The notes: generated by a model from the sequence alone, not told the origin. 64,000 nt of DNA from an uncultured delta proteobacterium (GCA_903835685.1 CAILNX010000023.1:33316-97315); one strand, 5' to 3'. Numbered from the stretch's first letter, positions 50,513-59,628 are shown. Numbers and translations: made by a program.

Positions 50513-51175
50513 TTAGAGTCTGGACTTGAGCTGCTCGACCTTGGCGTCGAGATAGGGCTTGTCCTGATCGTTGGCCGAGGTGCTGGAAAGCTCCTGATAA
50601 GCCTTGACCGCCGCGGGCCAGTCCTGGGCGGCTTCGGCGGCCGAGGCCAACTGGGCGGTGACTCCGCGTTTGGCGGCCGCAGGGGCTGTGGCGGCCAGGG
50701 CGGTGAGCGCGGTCACGGCCTCCTTGTTCTTTCCGGCGAACATCAGGCATTTGGCCTGACCCAGCTTGGCCGTGAAGGTCAGGTTGGGGTCGCCCAGTCC
50801 TTCCAGGTCCTTCCAGGCCGTCTGGGCCTTGTCGAAGTCCTTCTCGTCCATGGCCACCCGGGCCAGTTCCAGATAGGCCTTGGCCTTCAAGTCCGAGGGC
50901 GCGGTCTTGGCGTAGGTCTCCAGGGCGCTCATGCGCTCGGCCCCGAGCTTCTGCACGATGATCAGACCCAGCTCGTCCTGGGCCTTTTCCACATTGCCCT
51001 TCCGGATATGGGAGGTCACGGCGTAAACGGCCACCACCAGGATGATCCCGGTCACGGCCCAGCCGATCTGTCTCAGATTGCCGAGCATGAAATCGAGCAC
51101 AGGGTGGAGCTTGTCCGGCACATTCTGTTCCAAAGTGCGCAGATCGATGGGAATCTGCTTATTTTCCAGGTCCAT
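50513..51175 (-). CDS. Membrane-anchored tetratricopeptide-repeat protein
   Basis: A 220-residue protein with an N-terminal helix at about residues 36-55 (IGWAVTGIILVVAVYAV), preceded by a charged cytoplasmic segment, then TPR-like repeats (AKAYLELARVAMDEKDFDKA, FTAKLGQAKCLMFAGKNKEA). The plan recalls YfgM, a periplasmic helper of SecYEG and chaperones, but length and context differ. The ATG at 51175 is favoured over a GTG at 51190 by GGGAGA four bases upstream. It is 26 bases ahead of iorA and may be read with it. Confidence 0.75.
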   Translation of the reverse strand: MDLENKQIPIDLRTLEQNVPDKLHPVLDFMLGNLRQIGWAVTGIILVVAVYAVTSHIRKGNVEKAQDELGLIIVQKLGAERMSALETYAKTAPSDLKAKAYLELARVAMDEKDFDKAQTAWKDLEGLGDPNLTFTAKLGQAKCLMFAGKNKEAVTALTALAATAPAAAKRGVTAQLASAAEAAQDWPAAVKAYQELSSTSANDQDKPYLDAKVEQLKSRL

Positions 51176-51256
51176 GCTGTCTCCCTTCACAGGTTATGGC
51201 GTTGCCGCGTCCCAGAGTCCATGCCCGAGACGCGAGGGGATTCCTTAAATAAAAAT

Positions 51257-51291
51257 GACAAAAAGGTCAAAAACAATTTTCCCTTTTTGTC
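51257..51291. terminator. Strong terminator hairpin between TPR and zinc-ribbon genes
   Basis: GACAAAAAGG (51257-51266) and CCTTTTTGTC (51282-51291) are perfect inverted copies, with T-rich tails on both sides. On the minus strand it ends the rsfS-gpmI-zinc-ribbon run and lies in front of the TPR gene. Confidence 0.65.
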
Positions 51292-51365
51292 TGTTTTTCC
51301 AAAAATAAATAATGACCGGGGCTTTTCCGGAGACCAGGACCCAGGCGGCCGGGTCTGGCCCGGGA

Positions 51366-51611
51366 TCAGAGAAAATCCGGGTCGATGGCCGCCCGGCCGT
51401 TGGCCAGCATGATCTTGACGTAGCGCAGGGTCCGCTCGTCAACCGGCACGATGGGGAAATTGCGGCGGCACTCGTCGCACTGGGCCATGGCCGGCTGGGT
51501 GGGGGCCATGAGCGGGACCTCCCGGCCGCAAAAGGGGCAGGGATAGAGAAATATGACTTCCATGCCCACGGGCTTGACCGGGGTCAGGGGCTTTCTGGAG
51601 GATTCGCTCAT
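51366..51611 (-). CDS. Small zinc-ribbon-like protein, 81 aa
   Basis: An 81-residue protein with LYPCPFCGREVPL and AQCDECRRNFPIV, two Cys-x2-Cys pairs 19 residues apart that would bind one zinc. Family not recognised. Its start overlaps the gpmI stop by four bases, so it is translated with gpmI. Role unknown, perhaps RNA- or protein-binding. Confidence 0.7.
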   Translation of the reverse strand: MSESSRKPLTPVKPVGMEVIFLYPCPFCGREVPLMAPTQPAMAQCDECRRNFPIVPVDERTLRYVKIMLANGRAAIDPDFL

Positions 51612-53158
51612 GCCGAGGGCTTCCTTTGGATCAGGCTTTTTCCAGTCATTCCAGCAGGCTTGTCCAGGCCCCAGAGGTCCAGGATGGTGGGGGCGATGTC
51701 GCCGAGCACCCCGTCGGCCAGGGGCAGGTCCGCGCTGTCGGCAGCCACATGGGCCAGCCAGACCGGGTTCTTGCTGTGCGCGGTCTGGGGGCCGCCGAGG
51801 GCGTCGATCATCTCCTCGGCATTGCCGTGGTCAGCAGTGAGAAGAACCCGCCCTCCCCGGCCCAGCATGTCCTCGACCACCCGACCCAGGCAGTCGTCCA
51901 CGGTCTGGCAGGCGGACACCACGGCCGGGATGAGCCCGGTATGACCGACCATGTCCAGGTTGGCCAGGTTCATGACCACCAGGTCGTATTCTGCGGCCTT
52001 TTCCAGAAAGGCGGCGGTCACGGCCCCGGCGCTCATCTCGGGTTTCAAGTCATAGGTGGCCACTTCCCGGGGCGAGGGGATCATGATCCGGTCCTCGCCC
52101 GCAAAGGGCTCTTCCCGGCCGCAATTGAAGAAATAGGTCACATGGGCGTATTTCTCGGTCTCGGCCAGGCGCAGTTGGCGCAGTCCAAGGCCCGAGAGAA
52201 CCTCGCCCAGGACCCCGCCCACGTCCATGGGCCCGAAGGCCACGGGCAGGCCGAAGGTGGACTCGTATTCGGTCATGGTGGCGAATCCCGCCAGGCTCGG
52301 CCGCGAAGCGCGCGCAAACCCGTCAAAGGCCGGATCGAACAGGGCGCGGCAAATCTGCCTGGCCCGGTCGGCCCGGAAATTGAAGAAGAACACCCCGTCG
52401 TTGTCCTGGATCAGGCCCACGGGGCGGCCATCGGGTCCGGTCATGACCCGGGGTTTGACGAACTCGTCGTTCTCCCCGGCGGCATAGGCCTCGGCCACGG
52501 CTTCCACGGGGTCCGTGGCCGGGATTCCCTGGCCCTGAACCATGGCCGCATAGGCCAGGGCGTTGCGCTCGTAGTGCTTGTCCCGGTCCATGGCGTAGTA
52601 GCGGCCCGTGACCGTGGCCACCCGGCCCGCGCCGATCTCGTGCATGGCCTGGACCAGGTCGCGGGTGTACGCAAGGCCGCTGGTCGGCGGGGTGTCCCGG
52701 CCGTCCAGAAAGACGTGGACGAAAATTTCCGGCACGCCCGCAGCCTTGGCCGCTCGTATGAGGGCGTGGATGTGGTTCTGGTGGCTGTGCACCCCGCCGT
52801 CGGAGACCAGGCCCAGGAGGTGCAGACGGCCGCTTCCGGCCTTGGTCCGGGCGAACAGATCGGCCAGCACCGGGTTGGCGGCAAAGGCGCCGTCCTCGAT
52901 GGCCATGTCGATGCGGGTCATGTCTTGATAGATGATGCGGCCCGCGCCGATGTTCATGTGCCCCACCTCGGAATTGCCCATGAACCCGTCGGGCAGGCCC
53001 ACGGCCCGGCCCGAGCAGCCCAGGCGGGCCTTGGGATGGCTGGCCAGCAGGCGGTCCAGAATAGGGGTCCGGGCCAGGGACACGGCGTTCCCCGGCCCGG
53101 CCGGGGCGATGCCCCAGCCGTCCAGAATGAGCAGCAGGACCGGAGTCCTTGCGGTCAC
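51608..53158 (-). CDS. gpmI: 2,3-bisphosphoglycerate-independent phosphoglycerate mutase
   Basis: A 516-residue Mn-dependent enzyme of glycolysis and gluconeogenesis. It starts at a GTG (53158) giving VTARTPVLLLILDGWG. FMGNSEVGHMNIGAGR carries the nucleophile serine; LLGLVSDGGVHSHQNH and HVFLDGRDTPP line the active site; LTADHGNAEEM ends the metal site. Its GTG overlaps the rsfS stop as GTGA, so translation is coupled. Length is normal (about 510). Confidence 0.95.
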   Translation of the reverse strand: MTARTPVLLLILDGWGIAPAGPGNAVSLARTPILDRLLASHPKARLGCSGRAVGLPDGFMGNSEVGHMNIGAGRIIYQDMTRIDMAIEDGAFAANPVLADLFARTKAGSGRLHLLGLVSDGGVHSHQNHIHALIRAAKAAGVPEIFVHVFLDGRDTPPTSGLAYTRDLVQAMHEIGAGRVATVTGRYYAMDRDKHYERNALAYAAMVQGQGIPATDPVEAVAEAYAAGENDEFVKPRVMTGPDGRPVGLIQDNDGVFFFNFRADRARQICRALFDPAFDGFARASRPSLAGFATMTEYESTFGLPVAFGPMDVGGVLGEVLSGLGLRQLRLAETEKYAHVTYFFNCGREEPFAGEDRIMIPSPREVATYDLKPEMSAGAVTAAFLEKAAEYDLVVMNLANLDMVGHTGLIPAVVSACQTVDDCLGRVVEDMLGRGGRVLLTADHGNAEEMIDALGGPQTAHSKNPVWLAHVAADSADLPLADGVLGDIAPTILDLWGLDKPAGMTGKSLIQRKPSA

Positions 53159-53562
53159 TGAACCTCTCCCTGGGGCGTGGCCGGGACGATCAGGATGCGC
53201 TCGGCCTCGGGCCACAGGCCTTCGATGTTGTAGTAGCGGCGGGTGGTTTCCTGGAAGATGTGCACGATGACGTCGTTGGCGTCCAGAAGGACCCAGTCGC
53301 TGTCCCGGTAGCCTTCCATGCCCAGGTAGGCCATCTTGCGCTCGCCCAGGCTGTCCAGGGCGGCGTCGGCCAGGGCTCGGCCGTGCCGGGGGTTCTTGGC
53401 CGTGCACACGATGATGAAGTCAGACACCGGGCAATGTCCGCGCACATCGAGCACGGCCACGTCCTGGGCCTGTTTTTCCGAAAGGCTGGCGGCCAGAACC
53501 TTGGCCTTGTCCGCACTGTCAACGGATTCGAAATCAGAAGTCGTCTTGCGTTTGATGGGCAT
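53155..53562 (-). CDS. rsfS: Ribosomal silencing factor RsfS
   Basis: A 135-residue protein that binds L14 and blocks subunit joining in stationary phase. AVLDVRGHCPVSDFIIVCTA, EGYRDSDWVLLDANDVIVHI and the RRYYNIEGLW end are diagnostic of the RsfS/Iojap family. First gene of rsfS-gpmI-zinc-ribbon. Confidence 0.94.
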   Translation of the reverse strand: MPIKRKTTSDFESVDSADKAKVLAASLSEKQAQDVAVLDVRGHCPVSDFIIVCTAKNPRHGRALADAALDSLGERKMAYLGMEGYRDSDWVLLDANDVIVHIFQETTRRYYNIEGLWPEAERILIVPATPQGEVQ

Positions 53563-53678
53563 GTTCGTCCCTTGGTCCCGGTTGGACCGGCAGGGACTCT
53601 ACTGGATTTGACCCGGACCCGCAACGGGATTCCCGACCCAGGACCCTGCCCGGAGGCACAGGACAGGCCGGACGGTCA

Positions 53679-53707
53679 TTGACACCTCACCCATCTCAGG
53701 CTAATGC
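53679..53707 (+). promoter_or_regulatory. Candidate sigma70 promoter of adk
   Basis: TTGACA at 53679-53684 and TAATGC at 53702-53707 are 17 bases apart. The start would be near 53714, leaving a leader of about 27 bases with GGGAGGA 6-7 bases before the adk GTG. Confidence 0.5.
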
Positions 53708-53740
53708 CTTGTGAATCTTTTGAACAAGGGAGGAATTTCT

Positions 53741-54412
53741 GTGAATATTCTTATTTTTGGACCCAACGGCAGCGGCAAGGGCACCCAGGGCGCCCTGGTG
53801 AAGAAGAAATACGATCTGGATCACATCGAGTCCGGGGCCATTTTCCGCAAGCACATCGGCGGCGGCACGGATCTGGGCAAGCAGGCCAAGGCCTTCATCG
53901 ACCGTGGCGAGCTGGTTCCCGACGACATCACCATCCCCATGGTGCTGGACGTGCTCAAGTCCTCTGGCGCCAACGGCTGGCTCCTGGACGGCTTTCCGCG
54001 CAGCATCGTGCAGGCCCAGAAGCTGTGGGACGCCCTTGTGACCGGTGGCGTGAAGCTGGACTTCGTCATCGAGATCCTGCTCCCCCGCCTGGTGGCCAAG
54101 AACCGGATCATGGGCCGCCGTCTCTGCGCCAATGACAACAACCACCCCAACAACATCTTCATCGACGCCATCAAGCCCAACGGCGACAAGTGCCGGGTGT
54201 GCGGCGGAGCCCTGTCGGCCCGCGCCGACGACCAGGACGAGGGCGCCATCGACAAGCGTCACGACATTTACTACGACTCCACCACCGGAACCCTGGCCGC
54301 TTCCTATTTCTACAAGGACCTGGCCGCCAAGGGCAAGTGCAAGTACATCATACTCGAAGGGGAAGGCTCCATCGACAGCATCAAGGACACCCTGCTCAAG
54401 CAGCTGGACTAG
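53741..54412 (+). CDS. adk: Adenylate kinase with metal-binding LID domain
   Basis: A 223-residue enzyme starting at GTG (53741) after GGGAGGA. ILIFGPNGSGKGTQGALV is the P-loop, LDGFPRS the AMP/ATP clamp. In the LID, Cys129-x5-His135-x15-Cys151-x2-Cys154 (as in RLCANDNNH and KCRVCGG) matches exactly the metal ligands reported for the Desulfovibrio gigas enzyme, which was found with zinc, cobalt or iron. Most Gram-negative adenylate kinases lack this site. It is on its own transcript, with a terminator 27 bases after the stop. Confidence 0.96.
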   Translation: MNILIFGPNGSGKGTQGALVKKKYDLDHIESGAIFRKHIGGGTDLGKQAKAFIDRGELVPDDITIPMVLDVLKSSGANGWLLDGFPRSIVQAQKLWDALVTGGVKLDFVIEILLPRLVAKNRIMGRRLCANDNNHPNNIFIDAIKPNGDKCRVCGGALSARADDQDEGAIDKRHDIYYDSTTGTLAASYFYKDLAAKGKCKYIILEGEGSIDSIKDTLLKQLD

Positions 54413-54438
54413 TCCTCAACTGCCTTCGGATGATACAG

Positions 54439-54469
54439 GCCCCTGGATCTTTGGTCCGGGGGCTTTCTT
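54439..54469 (+). terminator. Rho-independent terminator of adk
   Basis: GCCCCTGGA (54439-54447) pairs with TCCGGGGGC (54455-54463) with one G-T pair and a 7-base loop, followed by TTTCTTA. Confidence 0.8.
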
Positions 54470-54470
54470 A

Positions 54471-54803
54471 TCAGCCCAGGAGCTTGGCGATGCGGTCAGG
54501 ATCGAAATGGTGGCCGAGCCCTTCGTCCGGGCCGGAGGACAGAAGCCCGCGCACCTGATCCAGAAGGGCTGCGGCGTCATCGGCGTTCCGGGGCGCGCTG
54601 AAGCTCACCGTGTCGCCCGAGGCCGAGGCGGAAGTCCCGGCCGAGGTTGCCGAAGCCCCAGCCGGGGCCGAACTGGCGGCAGTGGCGGCAGGTTCGGCAG
54701 GAGCGTTGGCCCCGGCGGGCTGCGGGATGCCGGGCTGGGCCAGACGGGCGGCGTCCAGGACACCCTGCCCGCTCATGGTGGACTGGTTGATGATCATGCT
54801 CAT
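54471..54803 (-). CDS. Small Ala/Ser-rich hypothetical protein, 110 aa
   Basis: A 110-residue protein starting MSMIINQSTMSGQGVLD after a strong AAGGAGG six bases before the ATG. Residues 25-60 are a low-complexity Ala/Pro/Ser/Thr stretch (PAEPAATAASSAPAGAS). The last 45 residues (NADDAAALLDQVRGLLSSG, FDPDRIAKLLG) look helical. No signal peptide; family unknown. It lies about 120 bases downstream of rpsT, past its terminator, so a promoter of its own is likely. Confidence 0.65.
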   Translation of the reverse strand: MSMIINQSTMSGQGVLDAARLAQPGIPQPAGANAPAEPAATAASSAPAGASATSAGTSASASGDTVSFSAPRNADDAAALLDQVRGLLSSGPDEGLGHHFDPDRIAKLLG

Positions 54804-54858
54804 TTTTTCCTCCTTGGGGATCAGAGGGAGGTGAGCAAGAATCGAGCCGGGGAACGCG

Positions 54859-54894
54859 AAACAGCCGGTCAACCCGAGGGTCGACCGGCTGTTT
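54859..54894 (-). terminator. Terminator of rpsT
   Basis: AAACAGCCGGTC (54859-54870) and GACCGGCTGTTT (54883-54894) form a perfect 12-bp stem with a 12-base loop, 29 bases past the rpsT stop. Confidence 0.75.
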
Positions 54895-54923
54895 ATTCCG
54901 GAATGAAAAGGACCGGGGGGCTC

Positions 54924-55193
54924 TTAAGCCAGGGCGGCTTTGTTCACCTGCTCGGTCAGGCGGGAAATCTTGCGGGCGGCCATGCGCCAGTGCACGATCT
55001 TCTTGCCCGCGGCCTTGTCCAGCACCGACGAAGCGTCGCGCAGGGCGGCCTGGGCCTTGTCCATATCCTTGGACTCAAGGGCGGTCATGACTTCCTTGAC
55101 CGCGCTCTTGATGCGGGTCTTTGCGGCACGGTTGCGGGAACGGCGGATCAGGCTCTGACGATGCCTTTTGAGCGCGGAAGCGTGGTTGGCCAA
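54924..55193 (-). CDS. rpsT: 30S ribosomal protein S20
   Basis: An 89-residue basic helical protein of the small subunit. [20 protein letters not shown] is a typical N terminus and [19 protein letters not shown] the conserved C-terminal block. Length is normal. Monocistronic, with a strong terminator. Confidence 0.96.
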   Translation of the reverse strand: MANHASALKRHRQSLIRRSRNRAAKTRIKSAVKEVMTALESKDMDKAQAALRDASSVLDKAAGKKIVHWRMAARKISRLTEQVNKAALA

Positions 55194-55277
55194 GACAGTC
55201 TCTCCTCTTTGAAGCGATGATGATTATAGCCGCTGCCGCCCGGACTGGGCGGCCATGCTGTCCATGTTGAAAGGCAG

Positions 55278-55307
55278 CCTGTAGCCCCCCCGGCCCGTGC
55301 TTGTCAA
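55278..55307 (-). promoter_or_regulatory. Candidate promoter of rpsT
   Basis: On the minus strand TTGACA (complement of 55302-55307) is 17-18 bases before CTACAG/TACAGG. A TATAAT hexamer also occurs closer to the gene (complement of 55223-55228) but without a good -35. Confidence 0.4.
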
Positions 55308-55456
55308 GATTTTTTCAAATTCCCCGCTCATTTTTTTTCCTTTTCCCGGGCCGCAGCTCCTACTCCAGCGTTGCCAGGCCCAAACTTTTAGGATATCAAC
55401 ACGAGTATCGCCCTGATGCGACCAACTCCCGACACCACCCACAAGGGGAAGCGTCC

Positions 55457-55936
55457 ATGGCCGAACAACACCAGACACGACAAGACGCCGAACTGATGCA
55501 GCTGGTCACCTTCAGCATCGGAGAAGAAGAATTCGGCGTTGACATCCTGAAGGTTCAGGAAATCATCCGCACCATGGAGATCACCAAGGTGCCCCGCGCT
55601 CCGCAATTCGTGGAGGGCGTCATCAATCTGCGCGGCAAGGTCATCCCCATCATCGACCTGCGCCGCCGTTTCGGCCTGACCACCCGGAGTCACGACAAGC
55701 ACACCCGCATCATCGTCATCGAGCTCTCCAACATGATCGTGGGCTTCGTGGTAGACTCGGTGTCCGAGGTACTGCGCATTCCGGCCAGCACGGTCGAGCC
55801 GCCCCCGCCCGTGGTCTCGGGCCTGGAGTCCGAATACATCAGCGGCGTGGGCAAGCTGGAGGACCGCCTGCTCATCATGCTGGATTTGAACCGCCTCTTG
55901 AGCGGCGAGGAGCAGGCCAAGCTCACCCAAGTGTAA
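55457..55936 (+). CDS. cheW: Chemotaxis coupling protein CheW
   Basis: A 159-residue scaffold that joins chemoreceptors to CheA. It begins MAEQHQTRQDAELMQLVTFS; EEFGVDILKVQEIIR, the VINLRGKVIPIIDLRRRFGL core and GVGKLEDRLLIMLDLNRLL are diagnostic. It is 20 kb away from cheA-cheR-cheB in this window. Own terminator at 56040-56074. Confidence 0.96.
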   Translation: MAEQHQTRQDAELMQLVTFSIGEEEFGVDILKVQEIIRTMEITKVPRAPQFVEGVINLRGKVIPIIDLRRRFGLTTRSHDKHTRIIVIELSNMIVGFVVDSVSEVLRIPASTVEPPPPVVSGLESEYISGVGKLEDRLLIMLDLNRLLSGEEQAKLTQV

Positions 55937-56039
55937 CTCCCAGGCCCTGTCCTGACGGTCGAGGCCCCGGACTCGCGGCTGCCAGCCCCGCAAAAGGCTC
56001 GCCCGGGAAACGGCCCCCCTCATTCGCAACCCTGACCGG

Positions 56040-56078
56040 AAAGCCGCCCGCGCTGCACGCGCGCCAGCGGCTTTTCTT
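56040..56078 (+). terminator. Terminator of cheW
   Basis: AAAGCCGC (56040-56047) pairs with GCGGCTTT (56067-56074) with a GC-rich loop and TTTTCTTC tail. Confidence 0.6.
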
Positions 56079-56102
56079 CATGTTTCATGAAGGACGTATC
56101 TG

Positions 56103-59100
56103 GTGCGTTTTCCCAAGGAACTTGAGCCTTATTTCCAGGGCGTGGGCCAGTCCCTGCGCATCTTCAAGAGCGGCCCGGCCACCCAGGCCATGCTGGCCTC
56201 CCGGCTCCTGGCCCGGGGCCAGAGCGTGGTCCTGCTCGTGCCCGGAGCCCGGGAGTTCCGGGAGCTCAAGGCTCTGCTGGAGCTCTTCGGCGGCCGCCCG
56301 GAAATTGAGAACGCCCCTCCGACCCCGGCCTGGGAATCCCCTTGGGCCTTTCTGGGACCCTGCCCGCCGGGCCGCCCCGAGGCTGCGGACTGGGCCTGGC
56401 GCTGGCCCGCGCTCTACGCCCTGTCCCAGGGACGGCGTCCCTCGGGACTGCTCCTGACCATCGACAACCTGCTGCCCAAATGGCCGCCGCCCGAGGTTCT
56501 GGACCACATGGTCCTGACGCTGGGCAAGGGCGAGGACATCTCCCCCTCCCTGATCCTGGACCAGGCCGTGGCCTGGGGCTTCCGCCGGGTGGCCCTGGTG
56601 GGCGACCCGGGCGAGATCGCCCTGCGTGGGGACATCCTGGACATCTTCGCCCCAGGGTACGAAGCCCCCTTGCGCCTGGAGTTCTTCGGGGACAGCCTGG
56701 AGGAAATCCGCCTCTTCGATCCCTCCACCCAGCGCTCCCGGGCCGGGCTGGACCAGGCCACCCTGCTGCCCGCCCTGCCTGCGGTCATGACCGGGGATTT
56801 CGCGGCCCAGGCCACCGGCTTCTGGGACTCCCTGCGCAAGACCGGGGAGATTTCCGAGAACTCCCGGCGCTTCCTGGACGAACGCATGGAAACCGGGGAC
56901 GGCCGCCTCTGGCCCGGTCTCTATTATGAAGGGGCCGTGCCCCTGGAGCGGTACTTCCCCCGGGACGCGGTCTGCCTCTTCGTGCAGTCCCAGAGCCTGC
57001 GCTCCCGGCTGGAGGAAGGGGAATGGGCCTTCAAGGAATACCTGGAAAAAGAGGCCCGAGACATTGGCCCGGTTTCCGGGCACCGCTGGCCCCGCCACCT
57101 GATCCACCGAACCGAGGCGGCCACCCGCGAGGCCTGGCGGGACACCCGCCAGATCGTGTTCGAGGACCTGGTCATCGGCCAGGACAAGAACGGCCTGGAC
57201 CTGCCGGAAAAAAGCTACGCCACCTTCGCCGATCTCTTCTGGCAGCCCGAGAGCCGCAAGCGGCCCTGGTCCGCGCTCATGGCCGCCCTGCGCCAGTGGC
57301 GGGAGGAGCGGCACCAGACCATCTTGAGCTTCCACAGCCCCCGCTCGCGCAAGAAATTCCTGACCCTGGCCGAGAAGGAGGACCTGTCCTTCTCCTTTGA
57401 ATACAACCCCACCAACCGGGGCCTGTACGCCCTGGTCTCGGGCCTGAAAAAGGGCCTGGACCTGGAATGGGGCAATGTCCTGGTCCTGGGCGAGGACGTG
57501 CTCCAGCCCGAGACCGGGGCCACCACCAAGGCCCGGGCGGACAAGGCCTTCAAGGGCCTGGACGACTACGACGGACTCCTGCCCGACGACCTACTGGTGC
57601 ACCGGGACTACGGCCTGGCCCGCTTCGGCGGCCTGCACCGGCTGAAAATTGCCGAGGCGGCCAACGACTATCTGCTCCTGTTCTTCGACGCCGAGGACAA
57701 GCTCTACCTACCCGTGGACCGCCTGAACCTGGTGCAACGCTTCAAGGGACCCGAGAGTGCGACCCCGGCCCTGGACCGTCTGGGCGGAACCCTGTGGAAA
57801 AAAACCCGGGAACGGGCCCGCAAGGCCATCGAGAAGATCGCCCAGGAACTGGTCCAGATGTACGCCTTCCGCAAGGTGGCCAAGGGCTACGCCTATGGCC
57901 CGGTGGACCAGATGTACTGGGAGTTCGAGTCCACCTTCGGATTCGAGGAGACCCCGGACCAGGGCCGGGCCATTGCCGAGGTCTTCGCGGACATGGAAAA
58001 GCCCGAGCCCATGGACCGCCTGGTCTGCGGGGACGTGGGCTTCGGCAAGACCGAGGTGGCCCTGCGCGCCGCCTTCCGGGCCGTGCTGGAGGGCAAGCAG
58101 GTGGCCCTGCTCTGCCCCACCACCATCCTGGCCGAGCAGCACTATCAGACCTTTACCGCGCGCATGGAGAATTTCCCGGTGCGCGTGGGCATGCTCAGCC
58201 GCTTCGTCTCGCCCCAGCGCCAGAAAATCGTGGTGGAGTCCGCGGCCCGGGGTGAGGTGGACATCCTCATCGGCACCCACCGCCTCCTGTCCAAGGACGT
58301 GAGCCTGCCCCGGCTGGGGCTGCTCATCCTGGACGAAGAGCAGCGCTTCGGGGTCAAGCACAAGGAACGCCTGAAGGAGTTCCGCAAGACCGTGGACGCG
58401 CTGACGCTTACGGCCACGCCCATTCCGCGCACCCTCCAGCTTTCCCTGTCCGGTCTGCGCGGGCTCTCGGTCATCGAGACCCCGCCGCCCGAGCGCAAGG
58501 CCGTGCATACCGCCTTGATCGAAAAAGACGGCCCCATGCTCAAAACCATCCTGACCCGGGAGATCGAACGCGAAGGCCAGGTGTTCTGGGTGTACAACCG
58601 GGTGCAGGGCCTGGAGCGGGTGGCCGAATACGTGCGCGGCCTGGTGCCGGACGCCCGGGTGGGCATGGCCCACGGCCAGATGAACGAGAAGATCCTGGAA
58701 GAGACCATGCACAAGTTCTGGCACGGGGAGCTGGACGTGCTGGTGTGTACGGCCATCGTGGAGTCCGGCCTGGATTTTCCCCGGGCCAACACCCTGATCG
58801 TGGACCAGGCCCAGATGTTCGGCCTGGGCCAGCTCTATCAGTTGCGCGGCCGGGTGGGCCGCAGCGAGCGCCAGGCCTACGCCTATTTCATGGTCCCCTC
58901 GCTCTCGGGCCTGTCCGAGCTCTCCCAGAAACGGCTCCAGATCATCCTGGACCTGGACTACCTGGGCGCGGGCTTCCGGGTGGCCATGGAGGACCTGCGC
59001 CTGCGCGGGGCCGGGAACATCCTGGGCGAATCCCAGTCCGGGCAGATCGCCAAGGTGGGCCTGGACCTCTTCCTGGAGATGCTGGAGGAGGAAGTCCGGC

Positions 59101-59591
59101 GGCAAAAGGGCGACACGGCCCAGGTCCGGCCCACGGACCCGGAACTCAATTTCACCTTCGAGGCCCACATCCCCGAGGAGTACATCCCGGACCCCAAGGA
59201 GCGCCTGCGCTACTACCGCATGCTCTCGGCCCCGGACACCCCGGGCGGGCTCGTGGACATGGAAATGGAGATCAAGGACCGCTTCGGGGCCATCCCGGTC
59301 CAGCTCAAGAACTTCCTGGCCCTGCTTTCGCTCAAGCAGGTGCTCTCCCGGCTTCAGACCGAGAGAGCCGACCTGTACCCCGGCCGCACCCTGCTGACCC
59401 TGGCCCAGGGCGCGGTCCTGTCCACCGAACGGGTCCTGGATTGGATAGGAAAGCGTTCCGACCGGGCCAGGCTCCTGCCCCCGGGCAAGATCGAACTGCG
59501 CCAGGACAAGGACCTGCCCCCTCACGAGAATCTGGCGGCCATGCGCCAGGAGTTGGAAGAGCTTGTCCCGGCCGAACTTTCCAGGCAATAG
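56103..59591 (+). CDS. mfd: Transcription-repair coupling factor
   Basis: A 1162-residue protein that removes stalled RNA polymerase and recruits UvrA. It starts at GTG 56103 with AAGGA 8 bases upstream. Domains: UvrB-like N terminus (to about 350), polymerase-interacting domain (LLPDDLLVHRDYGLARFGGL), RecG-like helicase with VCGDVGFGKTEVALRAAF, LILDEEQRFGVKHKERLK, LTATPIPRTLQLS and a TRG motif, then a C-terminal D7 domain. UvrB is 34 kb away in this window. Confidence 0.96.
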   Translation: MRFPKELEPYFQGVGQSLRIFKSGPATQAMLASRLLARGQSVVLLVPGAREFRELKALLELFGGRPEIENAPPTPAWESPWAFLGPCPPGRPEAADWAWRWPALYALSQGRRPSGLLLTIDNLLPKWPPPEVLDHMVLTLGKGEDISPSLILDQAVAWGFRRVALVGDPGEIALRGDILDIFAPGYEAPLRLEFFGDSLEEIRLFDPSTQRSRAGLDQATLLPALPAVMTGDFAAQATGFWDSLRKTGEISENSRRFLDERMETGDGRLWPGLYYEGAVPLERYFPRDAVCLFVQSQSLRSRLEEGEWAFKEYLEKEARDIGPVSGHRWPRHLIHRTEAATREAWRDTRQIVFEDLVIGQDKNGLDLPEKSYATFADLFWQPESRKRPWSALMAALRQWREERHQTILSFHSPRSRKKFLTLAEKEDLSFSFEYNPTNRGLYALVSGLKKGLDLEWGNVLVLGEDVLQPETGATTKARADKAFKGLDDYDGLLPDDLLVHRDYGLARFGGLHRLKIAEAANDYLLLFFDAEDKLYLPVDRLNLVQRFKGPESATPALDRLGGTLWKKTRERARKAIEKIAQELVQMYAFRKVAKGYAYGPVDQMYWEFESTFGFEETPDQGRAIAEVFADMEKPEPMDRLVCGDVGFGKTEVALRAAFRAVLEGKQVALLCPTTILAEQHYQTFTARMENFPVRVGMLSRFVSPQRQKIVVESAARGEVDILIGTHRLLSKDVSLPRLGLLILDEEQRFGVKHKERLKEFRKTVDALTLTATPIPRTLQLSLSGLRGLSVIETPPPERKAVHTALIEKDGPMLKTILTREIEREGQVFWVYNRVQGLERVAEYVRGLVPDARVGMAHGQMNEKILEETMHKFWHGELDVLVCTAIVESGLDFPRANTLIVDQAQMFGLGQLYQLRGRVGRSERQAYAYFMVPSLSGLSELSQKRLQIILDLDYLGAGFRVAMEDLRLRGAGNILGESQSGQIAKVGLDLFLEMLEEEVRRQKGDTAQVRPTDPELNFTFEAHIPEEYIPDPKERLRYYRMLSAPDTPGGLVDMEMEIKDRFGAIPVQLKNFLALLSLKQVLSRLQTERADLYPGRTLLTLAQGAVLSTERVLDWIGKRSDRARLLPPGKIELRQDKDLPPHENLAAMRQELEELVPAELSRQ

Positions 59592-59628
59592 AAACCCAGG
59601 CCGCGCTCACCCCAAACGGAAGATGCCC

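Noticed and set aside
55224..55478. Minus-strand frame upstream of rpsT
   Set aside because: Covers the promoter region and start of cheW; no coding signal.
57708..59588. A 626-residue minus-strand frame opposite mfd
   Set aside because: Antisense shadow to a gene with conserved helicase motifs.
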